A DNA stretch of 42,447 nt, taken from positions 1-42,447 of the forward strand of contig DVDV01000250.1 of the NCBI GenBank assembly GCA_015296075.1. The letters run 5' to 3'. Position numbers and translations under genes: made by a program. A model generated the notes under the pieces. That model ran no database searches, had not been told where the DNA came from, and worked only from the letters and a program-made list of their open reading frames with translations. Source of the DNA: Leptolyngbyaceae cyanobacterium M33_DOE_097 (GTDB taxonomy: Bacteria; Cyanobacteriota; Cyanobacteriia; Leptolyngbyales; Leptolyngbyaceae). Position 1 is the stretch's first letter. The number at the start of each line of letters is the position of its first letter. Shown piece by piece: positions 26,498-35,600 of this stretch.

Positions 26498-29476
26498 CTA
26501 CTCTGCTCCCTCAATTGGCGCAAACCCTTGCCTTTGCACATTCTCAGTCACCACGCGTGGCTCTAAAAATTGCAATAAATAATCGGGACCACCTGCTTTT
26601 GAGCCAACTCCTGACAGCTTGAATCCGCCAAAGGGCTGCCGCGCCACGATCGCCCCCGTAATGCCCCGGTTCACGTACAAATTCCCTACTTCAAAATCGG
26701 CATAAGCGCGATCAATATGGGAGGGAGTGCGCGAGTACAGACCACCCGTTAGGGCGAAGTTTGTGCCGTTTGCGATTTCAAGTGCTTCATCAAATGTTTT
26801 GGCTCGCATCACTGCTAAGACCGGACCAAAGATTTCCTCTTGAGCGATCGTTGCTGTGGGTGGCACATCGCGAAACACGACCGGACCGACAAAGTAACCA
26901 CCACTCGGACTCGGCAACTCCAACGCCAACTCACAGTCAAGCTTGCCCTTCTCGATATACTCTCGAATGCGTGCCTGCGCGTTGCCATCAATCACTGGCC
27001 CCACCTTGGTTGCTGGTTGCTCCGCTATGCCAACATTCAGCGATCGCACGGCCTCAACCAGCCGTTGTAAGAACATGTCATAAATCGGCTCCAGCACAAT
27101 CGCCCGCGAGCAGGCTGAGCACTTTTGCCCACTGTAGCCAAATGCCGACTGCACCACCCCTTGCACTGCCTGATCCAGGTCTGCACTTTCATCCACAATG
27201 ATCGCGTTTTTGCCACCCATTTCAGCAATTACCCGCTTTAAGTGCTTCTGGCCGGGTTGTACATCTGCTGCTTCTCGATAAATCCGGCAGCCAACTTCCT
27301 GCGAACCTGTAAACGCAATCATGTGAACATCGGGATGCTTCACCAGGTGAGCGCCTACTGCCGAACCCTTCCCCGGCACAAACTGAAAGACCCCTGGGGG
27401 AAACCCAGCTGCAACCAGAATCTCGGCAATCTTCGCGCCAATCACCGACGAAACCTCGGCGGGTTTCAACAAGGTGCAGTTACCTGTCACTAGTGAAGCG
27501 ACCGTCATCCCGACTGGAATCGCGAGTGGAAAATTCCAGGGTGAGATAACCAGCGAAATGCCGCGCGGTTGATAGAAGTAGCGATTGGTTTCACCGGGGT
27601 AGTCGTAGGCCACGCCCTGCTCTAACCGCTCCATTTCATCGGCGTAGTAGCGACAAAAATCGATCGCCTCCGAAATTTCAGGGTCTGCCTCTTGTACGAC
27701 TTTTCCTGTTTCTAGCACCATCCAGGCTGTTAACTCAGCCCGCCGCTCTTCCATGATGTCGGCGGCTCGCCGCAAAATTGCCGCCCGTTGACTCACTGGG
27801 GTCTTCTTCCAGGCGGGAAACGCTGCCTTGGCTGCCGCGATCGCCTGTTCCGCCTGCTCGACTGTGATCAGCCCGATTTGACCGACTACTTCACTCGACT
27901 GCGACGGATTGACTGAATCAACAAATGTCACCGTTTGCACATATTCCCCGTTGATCAGCGGCAAGTACTGCTTTCCAAGTTGTTGCCGTACCTGTTGCAA
28001 TGCGGCTCGAACCTCTTGCCGATGTTGGCTTTCGGCAAAATCAGTGTCGGCTGCATTATGAAATGCATGGTTGTCTATCTTTTGTCCTGCGTCTGTCTCC
28101 GCTTGAATCATTGGAACAGCCAATAATTCTTCTACCGGACGTTCTTCTAAGTTTTGTCGTAAGAAGGAGCTGTTTGCTGTATTTTCGAGCAAGCGACGAA
28201 TCAGATAGGACATGCCGGGGATCAGCTCCCCATAGGGACAGTAGACCCGCACGCGATAACCCTGATCCGCGATCGCTTTCCCTAATTTATCCGCCATGCC
28301 ATACAGCACTTGCAACTCAAACCGCCGCTTGGGAATTTTCAGCGTTTCTGCGATCGCGATCGCGTGGGCTTGCGATCGCACATTGTGACTACCGATCGCT
28401 GCATAGAGATAGTCATGGTTCTCTAACAAAAGTTGCGTCATCTGCTCAAAATTGGCATCCGTCGATTCCTTGTCGTTAAACACAGGCTGCGCCCAATCTT
28501 TTTGCACGGCCTTGATCGTCTCCTGATCCCAATACGCGCCTTTCACCAGGCGAACGGTCAGCGGTGTGCCCCGTTGTTTGGCCCACGCAATCAAGTCTTG
28601 CAAATCGGCTTTACTGTCGCGCAGATAGGCTTGCAGCGTCACCCCTACATCTGAGCGATCGCGAAACTCGTCTTCCATCAACAATTGCTTGAGGATTGCC
28701 AGCGTCGTGTCTTTGTAGTGGTACTGCTCCATATCGAAGTGAACCGCTGCCCCCAATTCTTTTGCACGGCGCAGCAAAATTCGGATGCGATCGGTCACGC
28801 GCTGCTGACTGCCAATCTCATCCAGGGGGTCAAACTGGGAATAGAAAGCTGTTAGCTTTACGGAAACTTGCACCCTGGGCAGGTCTTCGCCATCGGCGCG
28901 ATCAATTTGATCAACCGTAGACCAGCGCTTTGCCGCATCGGTCAATTGCTCCATCAGTTCTAAATAGCGATCGAGGTAAGACTGCGCCTCAACCTCCGTG
29001 ATCACAGCTTCACCCAGCAAATCAACGGTAAAAGCCATTTTGTTCTTGCGCAGTTGTTCAACCGTTTTAGTCACCTGTTGAATTGTTTCGCCTGCAATGT
29101 ATTTATGAGCCAACGTCTCAACCGCTGTTGAAACGGTCGTAGCTGCTAATTGACCCGGCATTGAGTCCGGACTGGCAAAGCCCAACATCCCTTTGAGAGC
29201 GGCGGGTAGTTCCACTTCCTCACGACTGAGATACTCTTGTAGGTGACGGGCAATCTCGGCCTTGCTCCGTAGAGCGGGCAAACAATCAATAAACCGAAAA
29301 AGTTGAACGCGCAACCCAGGGTTACTCATGGCCCACCCTAGCAATTTGTCGTCCCAGCGCATTTGATCCCGCACTTGAGCAAAAAGGGAGCGAGCTTCGC
29401 GGGTAGCTGACAACAGTTTACGAGCGATCGCTTGGGTCTGATCTTCGTAGGAATTTTGAGAAATATGGGCAACCAC
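26498..29476 (-). CDS. putA: bifunctional proline dehydrogenase / L-glutamate-gamma-semialdehyde dehydrogenase
   Basis: The protein oxidises proline to glutamate in two steps. The 992 residues hold an N-terminal helical part, a FAD-binding proline dehydrogenase barrel (about 160-470; VRLVKGAYWD, LYGMADKLGKAI, YCPYGELIPGMSYLIRRL) and an aldehyde dehydrogenase domain (about 505-985) with catalytic Cys786 in GQKCSACSR and EEIFGPVLAV. It lacks the ribbon-helix-helix DNA-binding domain and C-terminal extension of the longer enterobacterial PutA, so it should not repress its own gene. The start is GTG, preceded by GGAG seven bases upstream. It is divergent from the DUF4912 chimera. Confidence 0.95.
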   Translation of the reverse strand: MVAHISQNSYEDQTQAIARKLLSATREARSLFAQVRDQMRWDDKLLGWAMSNPGLRVQLFRFIDCLPALRSKAEIARHLQEYLSREEVELPAALKGMLGFASPDSMPGQLAATTVSTAVETLAHKYIAGETIQQVTKTVEQLRKNKMAFTVDLLGEAVITEVEAQSYLDRYLELMEQLTDAAKRWSTVDQIDRADGEDLPRVQVSVKLTAFYSQFDPLDEIGSQQRVTDRIRILLRRAKELGAAVHFDMEQYHYKDTTLAILKQLLMEDEFRDRSDVGVTLQAYLRDSKADLQDLIAWAKQRGTPLTVRLVKGAYWDQETIKAVQKDWAQPVFNDKESTDANFEQMTQLLLENHDYLYAAIGSHNVRSQAHAIAIAETLKIPKRRFELQVLYGMADKLGKAIADQGYRVRVYCPYGELIPGMSYLIRRLLENTANSSFLRQNLEERPVEELLAVPMIQAETDAGQKIDNHAFHNAADTDFAESQHRQEVRAALQQVRQQLGKQYLPLINGEYVQTVTFVDSVNPSQSSEVVGQIGLITVEQAEQAIAAAKAAFPAWKKTPVSQRAAILRRAADIMEERRAELTAWMVLETGKVVQEADPEISEAIDFCRYYADEMERLEQGVAYDYPGETNRYFYQPRGISLVISPWNFPLAIPVGMTVASLVTGNCTLLKPAEVSSVIGAKIAEILVAAGFPPGVFQFVPGKGSAVGAHLVKHPDVHMIAFTGSQEVGCRIYREAADVQPGQKHLKRVIAEMGGKNAIIVDESADLDQAVQGVVQSAFGYSGQKCSACSRAIVLEPIYDMFLQRLVEAVRSLNVGIAEQPATKVGPVIDGNAQARIREYIEKGKLDCELALELPSPSGGYFVGPVVFRDVPPTATIAQEEIFGPVLAVMRAKTFDEALEIANGTNFALTGGLYSRTPSHIDRAYADFEVGNLYVNRGITGAIVARQPFGGFKLSGVGSKAGGPDYLLQFLEPRVVTENVQRQGFAPIEGAE

Positions 29477-29686
29477 AGTTCAACTCCGAATTGAATGAGG
29501 AGAGGAAGTTGACTTCCTGCTAGAGCAACTTCGATCTTAACGCTGATAGACATTACCTCAGATTGAATTGCAGAAGACAGGCTTCACGGATAGCTTCGAG
29601 TACGGTATATTTGGCTCGTCTTTGTAAATTTTTAATTTTCTAAACAAAAGATAATCTACTGGCGTGTGCCCCATCTAACCACCCCT

Positions 29687-32479
29687 ATGCTGCGAAACCC
29701 ATCTGCTTCCCTACTCTCTCTCTTACTGTTTACGTCGCTGGCAAATGTCGCTGAATTGACGACGCAACGACCATCAGCGGCTCTAGCCCAATCGCCCAGC
29801 CCCAGCCCCAGTCTGCCAAGCGAGTTGCCCAGTGGCACAACAGTGCGAATTGATGGCTCTTCCAGCATGCGAGCAACGAATGACGCACTCGAAGCCCAGT
29901 TTGAGCAGAAGTACGCCGGGACGCAGGTTGAAAAAGCTTATAACGGCTCAGATGCAGCACTCAAAGCGTTAGTGGATGGCAAAATTGATCTGGCAGCGAT
30001 CGGGCGGCCGCTCACCCAGGCCGAAAAAGATCAGGGGTTAGTTGCACTGCCTGTTGGTCGCGAAAAATTAGCTATTTTTGTAGGGCCAGACAACGATTTT
30101 CAGAGAGACCTGACATTTGAGCAATTTGCTCGCATCTTTCGGGGAGAGATTACAAATTGGTCGCAGGTGGGCGGTACGGCTGGCACAATTCGCTTCATCG
30201 ATCGCCCCCAAACGAGCGATACCCGTCGCACGCTCCAAAACTATTCAGTCTTTGAAGGTAAGCCGTTTGTCACTGGTTCAACGGCGGCTCCGGTCACGGT
30301 GGATGAAACCGATGCTGTGGCTAAAGAGTTAGGTAACGACGGGATTGGTTACGCTGTTGTCAGCCAGGTTCGCGATCGCTCCGATCTGCGGATTGTGCCG
30401 ATGCACAAAACCTTGCCGACCGACTCTCGCTACCCCTACTCGCAACCCCGCTATTACGTCTTTAAGAAAGGTGCTTTGCCAGTCGGTGCAGCGGCCTTTT
30501 TGGGCTATCTCACCTCTACCCCAGGGGGAAAAGCCATCATTGCTAATGAAACCGCTGTTGTTGCTGCACCTAGCCCCACGGTTCCCGCTTCTCCGGCTCC
30601 GGCTGAGCCAGCCCCAACAGCGACTCCGGCTGTACCACCAACTGCTGCCGAAGCCAGCGATCGCGGTGCTTTAGGTTGGCTCTGGTATTTGATTCCTTTT
30701 CTCCTGTTAGGCCTGCTACCTCTGCTGCTCCGGCGGCGGCGTGGCGTACCATCCGCACCGATTGATCGAGCAGTGCCACATGCTGATGCGCGAGGGGCTG
30801 CCCCACTTCCCCCTCCAGTTCGCGAAGCCCAAGTCTCCCCTCCAGTTCGCGAAGCCCAAGTTCCCCCTCCGTCAACGCCAGTTCCTCCGGTGACACCAGT
30901 GGGCGATCGGGGTGTGCCAAAAGGGGCGATCGCAACAGGAGCCGCTGCCTTGGGTGCTGCCGCTGCCGCTTTACGCCGAAGTGAGCCAAAAGCAACCGAA
31001 GCGGGTCGCATGGTTGGGGACAAAGTTGTGCCTCAGCGAGATTTGAGCGATGTCGATGCAGGTCTAGCAGCTTTGCCCGATGGTTATGGTGGTAGCTCGA
31101 TTGTGCTGATGCCCCGTGACCCGCAATGGGCTTATACCTATTGGGATGCCCCCAAAGAACATCGCGAACAACTGCGAAAGCAAGGTGGGCAACGCTTAGC
31201 CCTGCGCTTGTATGATGTCACCAACGTTGATCTTTCATATCAAGCGCCCCACAGTTTGCAGCAATACGACATTGATGAACTCGCACGGGATTGGTATTTA
31301 CCAATTCCAGTCAGCGATCGCGATTACCTGGTTGACATCGGCTATTTGACAGATGACGGACGCTGGCTGCTGTTGGCTCGCTCTAACCCGATTCGGATTC
31401 CGCCTGTTTACCCCACCGATCAGCTTGAGGACAAGCAACTTACAGTCGGTTGGAATGAAGAATTAACGGGTAAAACACTCTCTGATCTATCGCTTGCTTC
31501 GGCTAGAGGTGTTGGCATTCACGAGCAGATGTATCAACTGGGTCGTGCCGATGCAGGAGATCACGTTGCCGCGTCGATTTACAGCTCAATGCAGCCTATT
31601 CCTGGCTCTGCTCAAATGGTTGAAAGCTCCTACGGTATGGCATCTGGGGCGGCTCTCACCATGTCCGGTATGGGGATGTCGGGTGTGGGGATGGGCTATA
31701 CCATGTCGGGGATTGGGATGTCGGGCGTTGGGATGGGCTATACCATGTCCGGTATGGGGATGTCCGGTGTGGGGATGGGCTATACCATGTCGGGGATTGG
31801 GATGTCGGGCGTTGGCATGATGTCGGGTGTGGGCATGGGTTACACCATGTCTGGCGTTGGCATGATGTCTGGCGTTGGCATGATGTCTGGGATGGGCATG
31901 ATGTCTGGGATGGGCATGATGTCGGGTGTGGGCATGATGTCGGGCGTGGGCATGATGTCCGGCATTGGCATGTCCGGCGTTGGTATGGGTTACACAATGT
32001 CCGGTATTGGCATGTCCGGTGTTGGTATGGGTTATACGATGTCCGGTGTGGGTATGTCGGGTGTTGGGATGGGTTACACCATGTCCGGTGTGGGTTACAC
32101 CATGTCCGGGGTAGGTATGTCGGGGATTGGCATGTCGGGGATTGGCATGTCGGGGATTGGCATGTCGGGTGTAGGCTTCTTTGCTTCGATGCCACCGATG
32201 CGCGTGCGTAAGTTCTGGTTGGTTGGGGATGCTGAGTTGATCATCTACGGTGCGACCGAACCCGATGCGACGCTCTACATTGCGGGTAATCTCGTTCCGT
32301 TGAACCCAGATGGTACGTTCCGATTCCACATGTCATTCCAGGATGGGGTGATGGACTTCCCGATTTTGGCGATCGCCGCTGATGGTGAACAAACCCGTAC
32401 CATTCACATGCGCTTTACCCGCGAAACGCCTGTTAGAAACACCAACACCAAAGCAGAAGCGATCGAAGAAGTCTTTTAA
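29687..32479 (+). CDS. PstS-like periplasmic domain / transmembrane / DUF4912 chimera with Met-Gly-Ser repeat
   Basis: I choose the ATG at 29687 because it begins a good signal peptide (LLSLLLFTSLANVAEL); a GTG at 29666 would add seven residues. The 930-residue order is: a phosphate-binding-protein-like domain (about 48-300; VRIDGSSSMRATNDALEAQF, then ITNWSQVGG), a Pro/Ala-rich linker, one membrane helix (about 330-352) followed by RRRR, a Pro- and Ala-rich region with a duplicated VREAQV segment, DUF4912 (about 469-600; MPRDPQWAYTYWDAP), a 172-residue MSG(V/I/M)G repeat (659-830), and a C-terminal beta-rich part starting RKFWLVGDAELIIYG. Positive-inside topology puts DUF4912 in the cytoplasm. 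It would couple ligand binding outside to an unknown cytoplasmic task. Confidence 0.85.
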   Translation: MLRNPSASLLSLLLFTSLANVAELTTQRPSAALAQSPSPSPSLPSELPSGTTVRIDGSSSMRATNDALEAQFEQKYAGTQVEKAYNGSDAALKALVDGKIDLAAIGRPLTQAEKDQGLVALPVGREKLAIFVGPDNDFQRDLTFEQFARIFRGEITNWSQVGGTAGTIRFIDRPQTSDTRRTLQNYSVFEGKPFVTGSTAAPVTVDETDAVAKELGNDGIGYAVVSQVRDRSDLRIVPMHKTLPTDSRYPYSQPRYYVFKKGALPVGAAAFLGYLTSTPGGKAIIANETAVVAAPSPTVPASPAPAEPAPTATPAVPPTAAEASDRGALGWLWYLIPFLLLGLLPLLLRRRRGVPSAPIDRAVPHADARGAAPLPPPVREAQVSPPVREAQVPPPSTPVPPVTPVGDRGVPKGAIATGAAALGAAAAALRRSEPKATEAGRMVGDKVVPQRDLSDVDAGLAALPDGYGGSSIVLMPRDPQWAYTYWDAPKEHREQLRKQGGQRLALRLYDVTNVDLSYQAPHSLQQYDIDELARDWYLPIPVSDRDYLVDIGYLTDDGRWLLLARSNPIRIPPVYPTDQLEDKQLTVGWNEELTGKTLSDLSLASARGVGIHEQMYQLGRADAGDHVAASIYSSMQPIPGSAQMVESSYGMASGAALTMSGMGMSGVGMGYTMSGIGMSGVGMGYTMSGMGMSGVGMGYTMSGIGMSGVGMMSGVGMGYTMSGVGMMSGVGMMSGMGMMSGMGMMSGVGMMSGVGMMSGIGMSGVGMGYTMSGIGMSGVGMGYTMSGVGMSGVGMGYTMSGVGYTMSGVGMSGIGMSGIGMSGIGMSGVGFFASMPPMRVRKFWLVGDAELIIYGATEPDATLYIAGNLVPLNPDGTFRFHMSFQDGVMDFPILAIAADGEQTRTIHMRFTRETPVRNTNTKAEAIEEVF
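31661..32176 (+). repeat. in-frame tandem repeat encoding MSGVG/MGYTMSG units
   Basis: The segment is built from variants of ATGTCGGGTGTGGGG with an inserted GGCTATACC (GYT) every second unit or so. About 27 MSG(V/I/M)G units are encoded, some as MMSG. Third-position changes vary between copies (TCC, TCG, TCT; GGT, GGC, GGG), so part of the array is old and under protein-level selection, while several neighbouring units are identical and look recently copied. The length is a multiple of three throughout. Confidence 0.9.
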
Positions 32480-32489
32480 TCCTGGAGGT

Positions 32490-32583
32490 TTGGACTAATT
32501 CCAAAAATACACCCCATTTAGGAGGGACAAATGGCTGTTTGCCCTGACATATAGTGGAAAATTGCGTTTAGTCTAAAGTCCAA
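32490..32583. repeat. MITE-like interspersed repeat, copy 2
   Basis: This 94-bp element is bounded by the inverted ends TTGGACT (32490-32496) and AGTCCAA (32577-32583). It matches 133-225 along its length, including the terminal block AGTGGAAAATTGC followed by GTTTAGTCTAAAGTCCAA. It starts ten bases after the stop codon of the DUF4912 chimera. With no coding capacity it would need a transposase in trans. Its internal hairpin is less perfect than in copy 1. Confidence 0.7.
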
Positions 32584-32656
32584 TTAACCATCACTGGTTG
32601 GGATAGACAAATAAAACTATCTATCCTGAAAAGGCTCTTAGGGGGCTGAATTTTGT
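32584..32656. terminator. two hairpins between convergent genes
   Basis: AACCA-tcac-TGGTT (32586-32599) and GGATAGA/TCTATCC (32601-32607 with 32620-32626) are both perfect inverted repeats. They lie between the 3' ends of the DUF4912 chimera and the PAS-GGDEF-EAL gene. A bidirectional terminator is plausible, although no T-tract follows on either strand. Confidence 0.3.
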
Positions 32657-35600
32657 CTAGCTCAAGGTTTGCGGCTGATAGGCATGCGATCGCAAAAACT
32701 CCATTGCGGCGTGGGCAGCAAGGGGGCGGCTAAATAAGTAACCTTGCATTTCAAAGCAGTCGAGCGATCGCAAATGCTCGGCCTGTTCCTCAGTTTCAAC
32801 CCCTTCCGCCACGACGCTCAAGCCTAAGCCTTTGCCAAGAGCAATCACGGCGCTCACAATGGCGGCATCGTTGCGGTCAAGGGTTAACTCGTGGATGAAA
32901 GAGCGATCAATTTTGATTGTGTCGAGCGGAAACTTCTTCAGATAACCTAGCGACGAATAACCAGTGCCAAAATCGTCAATTGAGATGTGAATCCCCATGT
33001 GGCGCAGACTTTGCAGCATTATGCGAGTAAACTCAATATCCTGCATTGCCGTTGTCTCAGTGATTTCTAGCTCCAGACAATCGGGTGACACCTGGTTCTC
33101 GGCTAGCACTTGCGTGATCGTTTCGATCAACTGATTTTCTCGAAACTGACGCGCTGAGAGATTGACCGCGATACGTTGGGGTGCGATTCCAGCCTTTTTC
33201 CATTCGGCATACTGCTGGCACGCCATTCGCAACACCCACTCCCCAATTGGGATGATTAGCCCCGTTTCTTCAGCGATCGCGATAAATTCGCTGGGTGCCA
33301 CAAACCCTAACTCTGGATGTTGCCAGCGCAATAGGGCTTCCATGCGGGTGATTTGCCCGGTGATGACATTGAGTTGCGGCTGAAAATACAGCAAAAACTG
33401 TTCACGGGCGAGGGCATGATGCAGACTGTTTTCGAGAACAAGCAACTCAGAAGCCCGCGAGTTCATCGCCGGAGTGTAAAACTGAAATGCATTGCGCCCC
33501 CGCTCTTTCACCCGGTAGAGCGCAGCATCCGCATTCTTAAGCAAGGTTTGGGCATCAATGCCATCGTAAGGATAGATCGCAATTCCAATGCTGCTGCTGA
33601 TATAGAGTTCATGTCCGGCGAGTAAGAACGCAGGCCGTAGGGCTTCGATGATGCGTTGCGCGGCTTTGGCAATGTCTTCGGCAGACGTGATTTGCGGTAG
33701 TAACAAGGTAAACTCATCACCGCCCCAGCGAGAAACGGTATCCCCTTCGCGCAGGCAACCCGACAAGCGCTTGGCAACCGCTTGCAACAACTGATCTCCC
33801 ACCGGATGCCCCAGCGTGTCGTTAATTGTCTTAAACCGATCCAGGTCTAAAAACATCACTGCCAGATTGGTTTCATTCCGCTGGGCGTGTGCCAGAGCCA
33901 ACCGCAGGCGATCGCTAAACAAAGTCCGGTTGGGCAGATCTGTCAGCAAATCGTGGAACGCCTGATAGCGAATCATCGCCTCGGCTTCTTGCCGTTTAAT
34001 TGCCCCACTGATGCTGGCTGCCATCGCAATCAGAATCGACTGCTCATTCTTCGTCCAGATGCGATCGCTGCCGCATTCATCAAACCCGATATAACCCCAA
34101 AACTGCTCATCCATCAGAATTGGAACCATCAAGATCGATTGAATGTTGTCCCGCTTGAGCAACTCCTGCTCTGCGATTGGAAACTCACAAGTCAACCCAC
34201 TGAGTGAGCGACCCGCCGAAAGGGTTTCATACCAACGAGTCATACCATAAGCACTGTAGGGCTGATTTTGCCAATGTTCTTGGTGAATCGTTGGCATGAT
34301 CGATTCGCGTACCCACTCGTAGCGCATACTCATAGCGAGTTCGCCCGTTTGTGAATGAGGATGGTTTTCGTAAATGTAGACGCGATCAACCTTGACCGCT
34401 TCGCCAAGCGTCTGGAGGGCACGGGCGATCGCAATATCAAAATCTGTCTCAGTTAGGAGATACTGAGTCGCCTCAGCCACCCCCTCTAACAAGTTGTCGC
34501 GTTGACGTAGCTCAGCCTCAGCACACTTACGCACCGTAATATCTTCGACGGTGCCCTCAAACCCAATCAGCTCACCTGTTTCATCCCGAATTGTGCGCGC
34601 ATTTTCAGATATCCAGATGACATTCCCATCTTTCTGATAAATCTCTGACTCAAATCCCCAAACGGTATCGTTTTGGTGCATTAAGTTCAAAAATTCTTGG
34701 CGGCGACCGGCTTTCACATAGAGCTGATGCTCAATATTGGTCAGCTTCTCTAGCAACTCTTCGGGTGAGTTATAGCCATAAATTTTTGCCAGCATCGGGT
34801 TTGCTGTGATGTAGCATCCATCGGGTGTTGTTTGAAAAATCCCTTCAACCGCATTCTCAAAGATGCTGCGAAACTTAGCCTCGGCCCGTTCTAACGCGTC
34901 TTGGGCTTGCCGATATTCACTAATATCGCGGCAGATAATCCGCAGCTCAAGCGGGTAATTGCTGCTGTCGAGTGTCAATTGGGTCTGTTCGCTGACCCAA
35001 AGAATGCTGCCATCCCGACAGACTTTGCGAAACTCCAGGTGTGATCGCAACTGCCGCTCTGCAAAAATGCTCTCCATTCGCCGCTGCACCAGTAGGCGAT
35101 CGTCGGGATACACCAACTCCAGCACTTTCATGCCCAGCATCTCGGCTTTGGTGTAGCCCAACGCCTTCGCACCGCACTCGTTAACGGACGTAATCATCCC
35201 ATCTGACGAGATGGAGAAGTACATATCAGGAGCAGAGTTATAGAGGTCTTGATAGCGTTGTTCGCTCTGGCGAAGCGCGTCCTCAGCCTGCTTACGCTCA
35301 CTGATATCAATCGCGATGCCGCCCAGAGCATAAATCTCTCCCTGGCTATCAAACAGCGGAAACTTGGTTGCCAGATAAACACGTGACCCATCGGCGCTGT
35401 CAATCCGCTCATCGAAGCGAGACAGCTTTTTTTCGCGAATCACCTGCAAATCATTTTGCTGGCTCTCCTCAGCGACATCGGGCGCAACAAACTCATAGCA
35501 GCGTTTGCCGAGCAGTTCTTCAGGCGTGGCTTGCAGAAGCGTGGCTAAAGCCCGATTGACATACATGAAGTGACCATCCAGGTCTTTGATGTAAGCCGTT

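Noticed and set aside
31494-31820. Plus-strand frame rich in Trp, Cys and Gly inside the DUF4912 chimera
   Set aside because: It is a shifted reading of the same repeat DNA and lies wholly within the real gene.
31586-32329. Long minus-strand frames rich in His, Arg and Pro across the Met-Gly-Ser repeat
   Set aside because: They are the complementary reading of a low-complexity in-frame repeat; their composition follows from the repeat and no start signal or family match exists.
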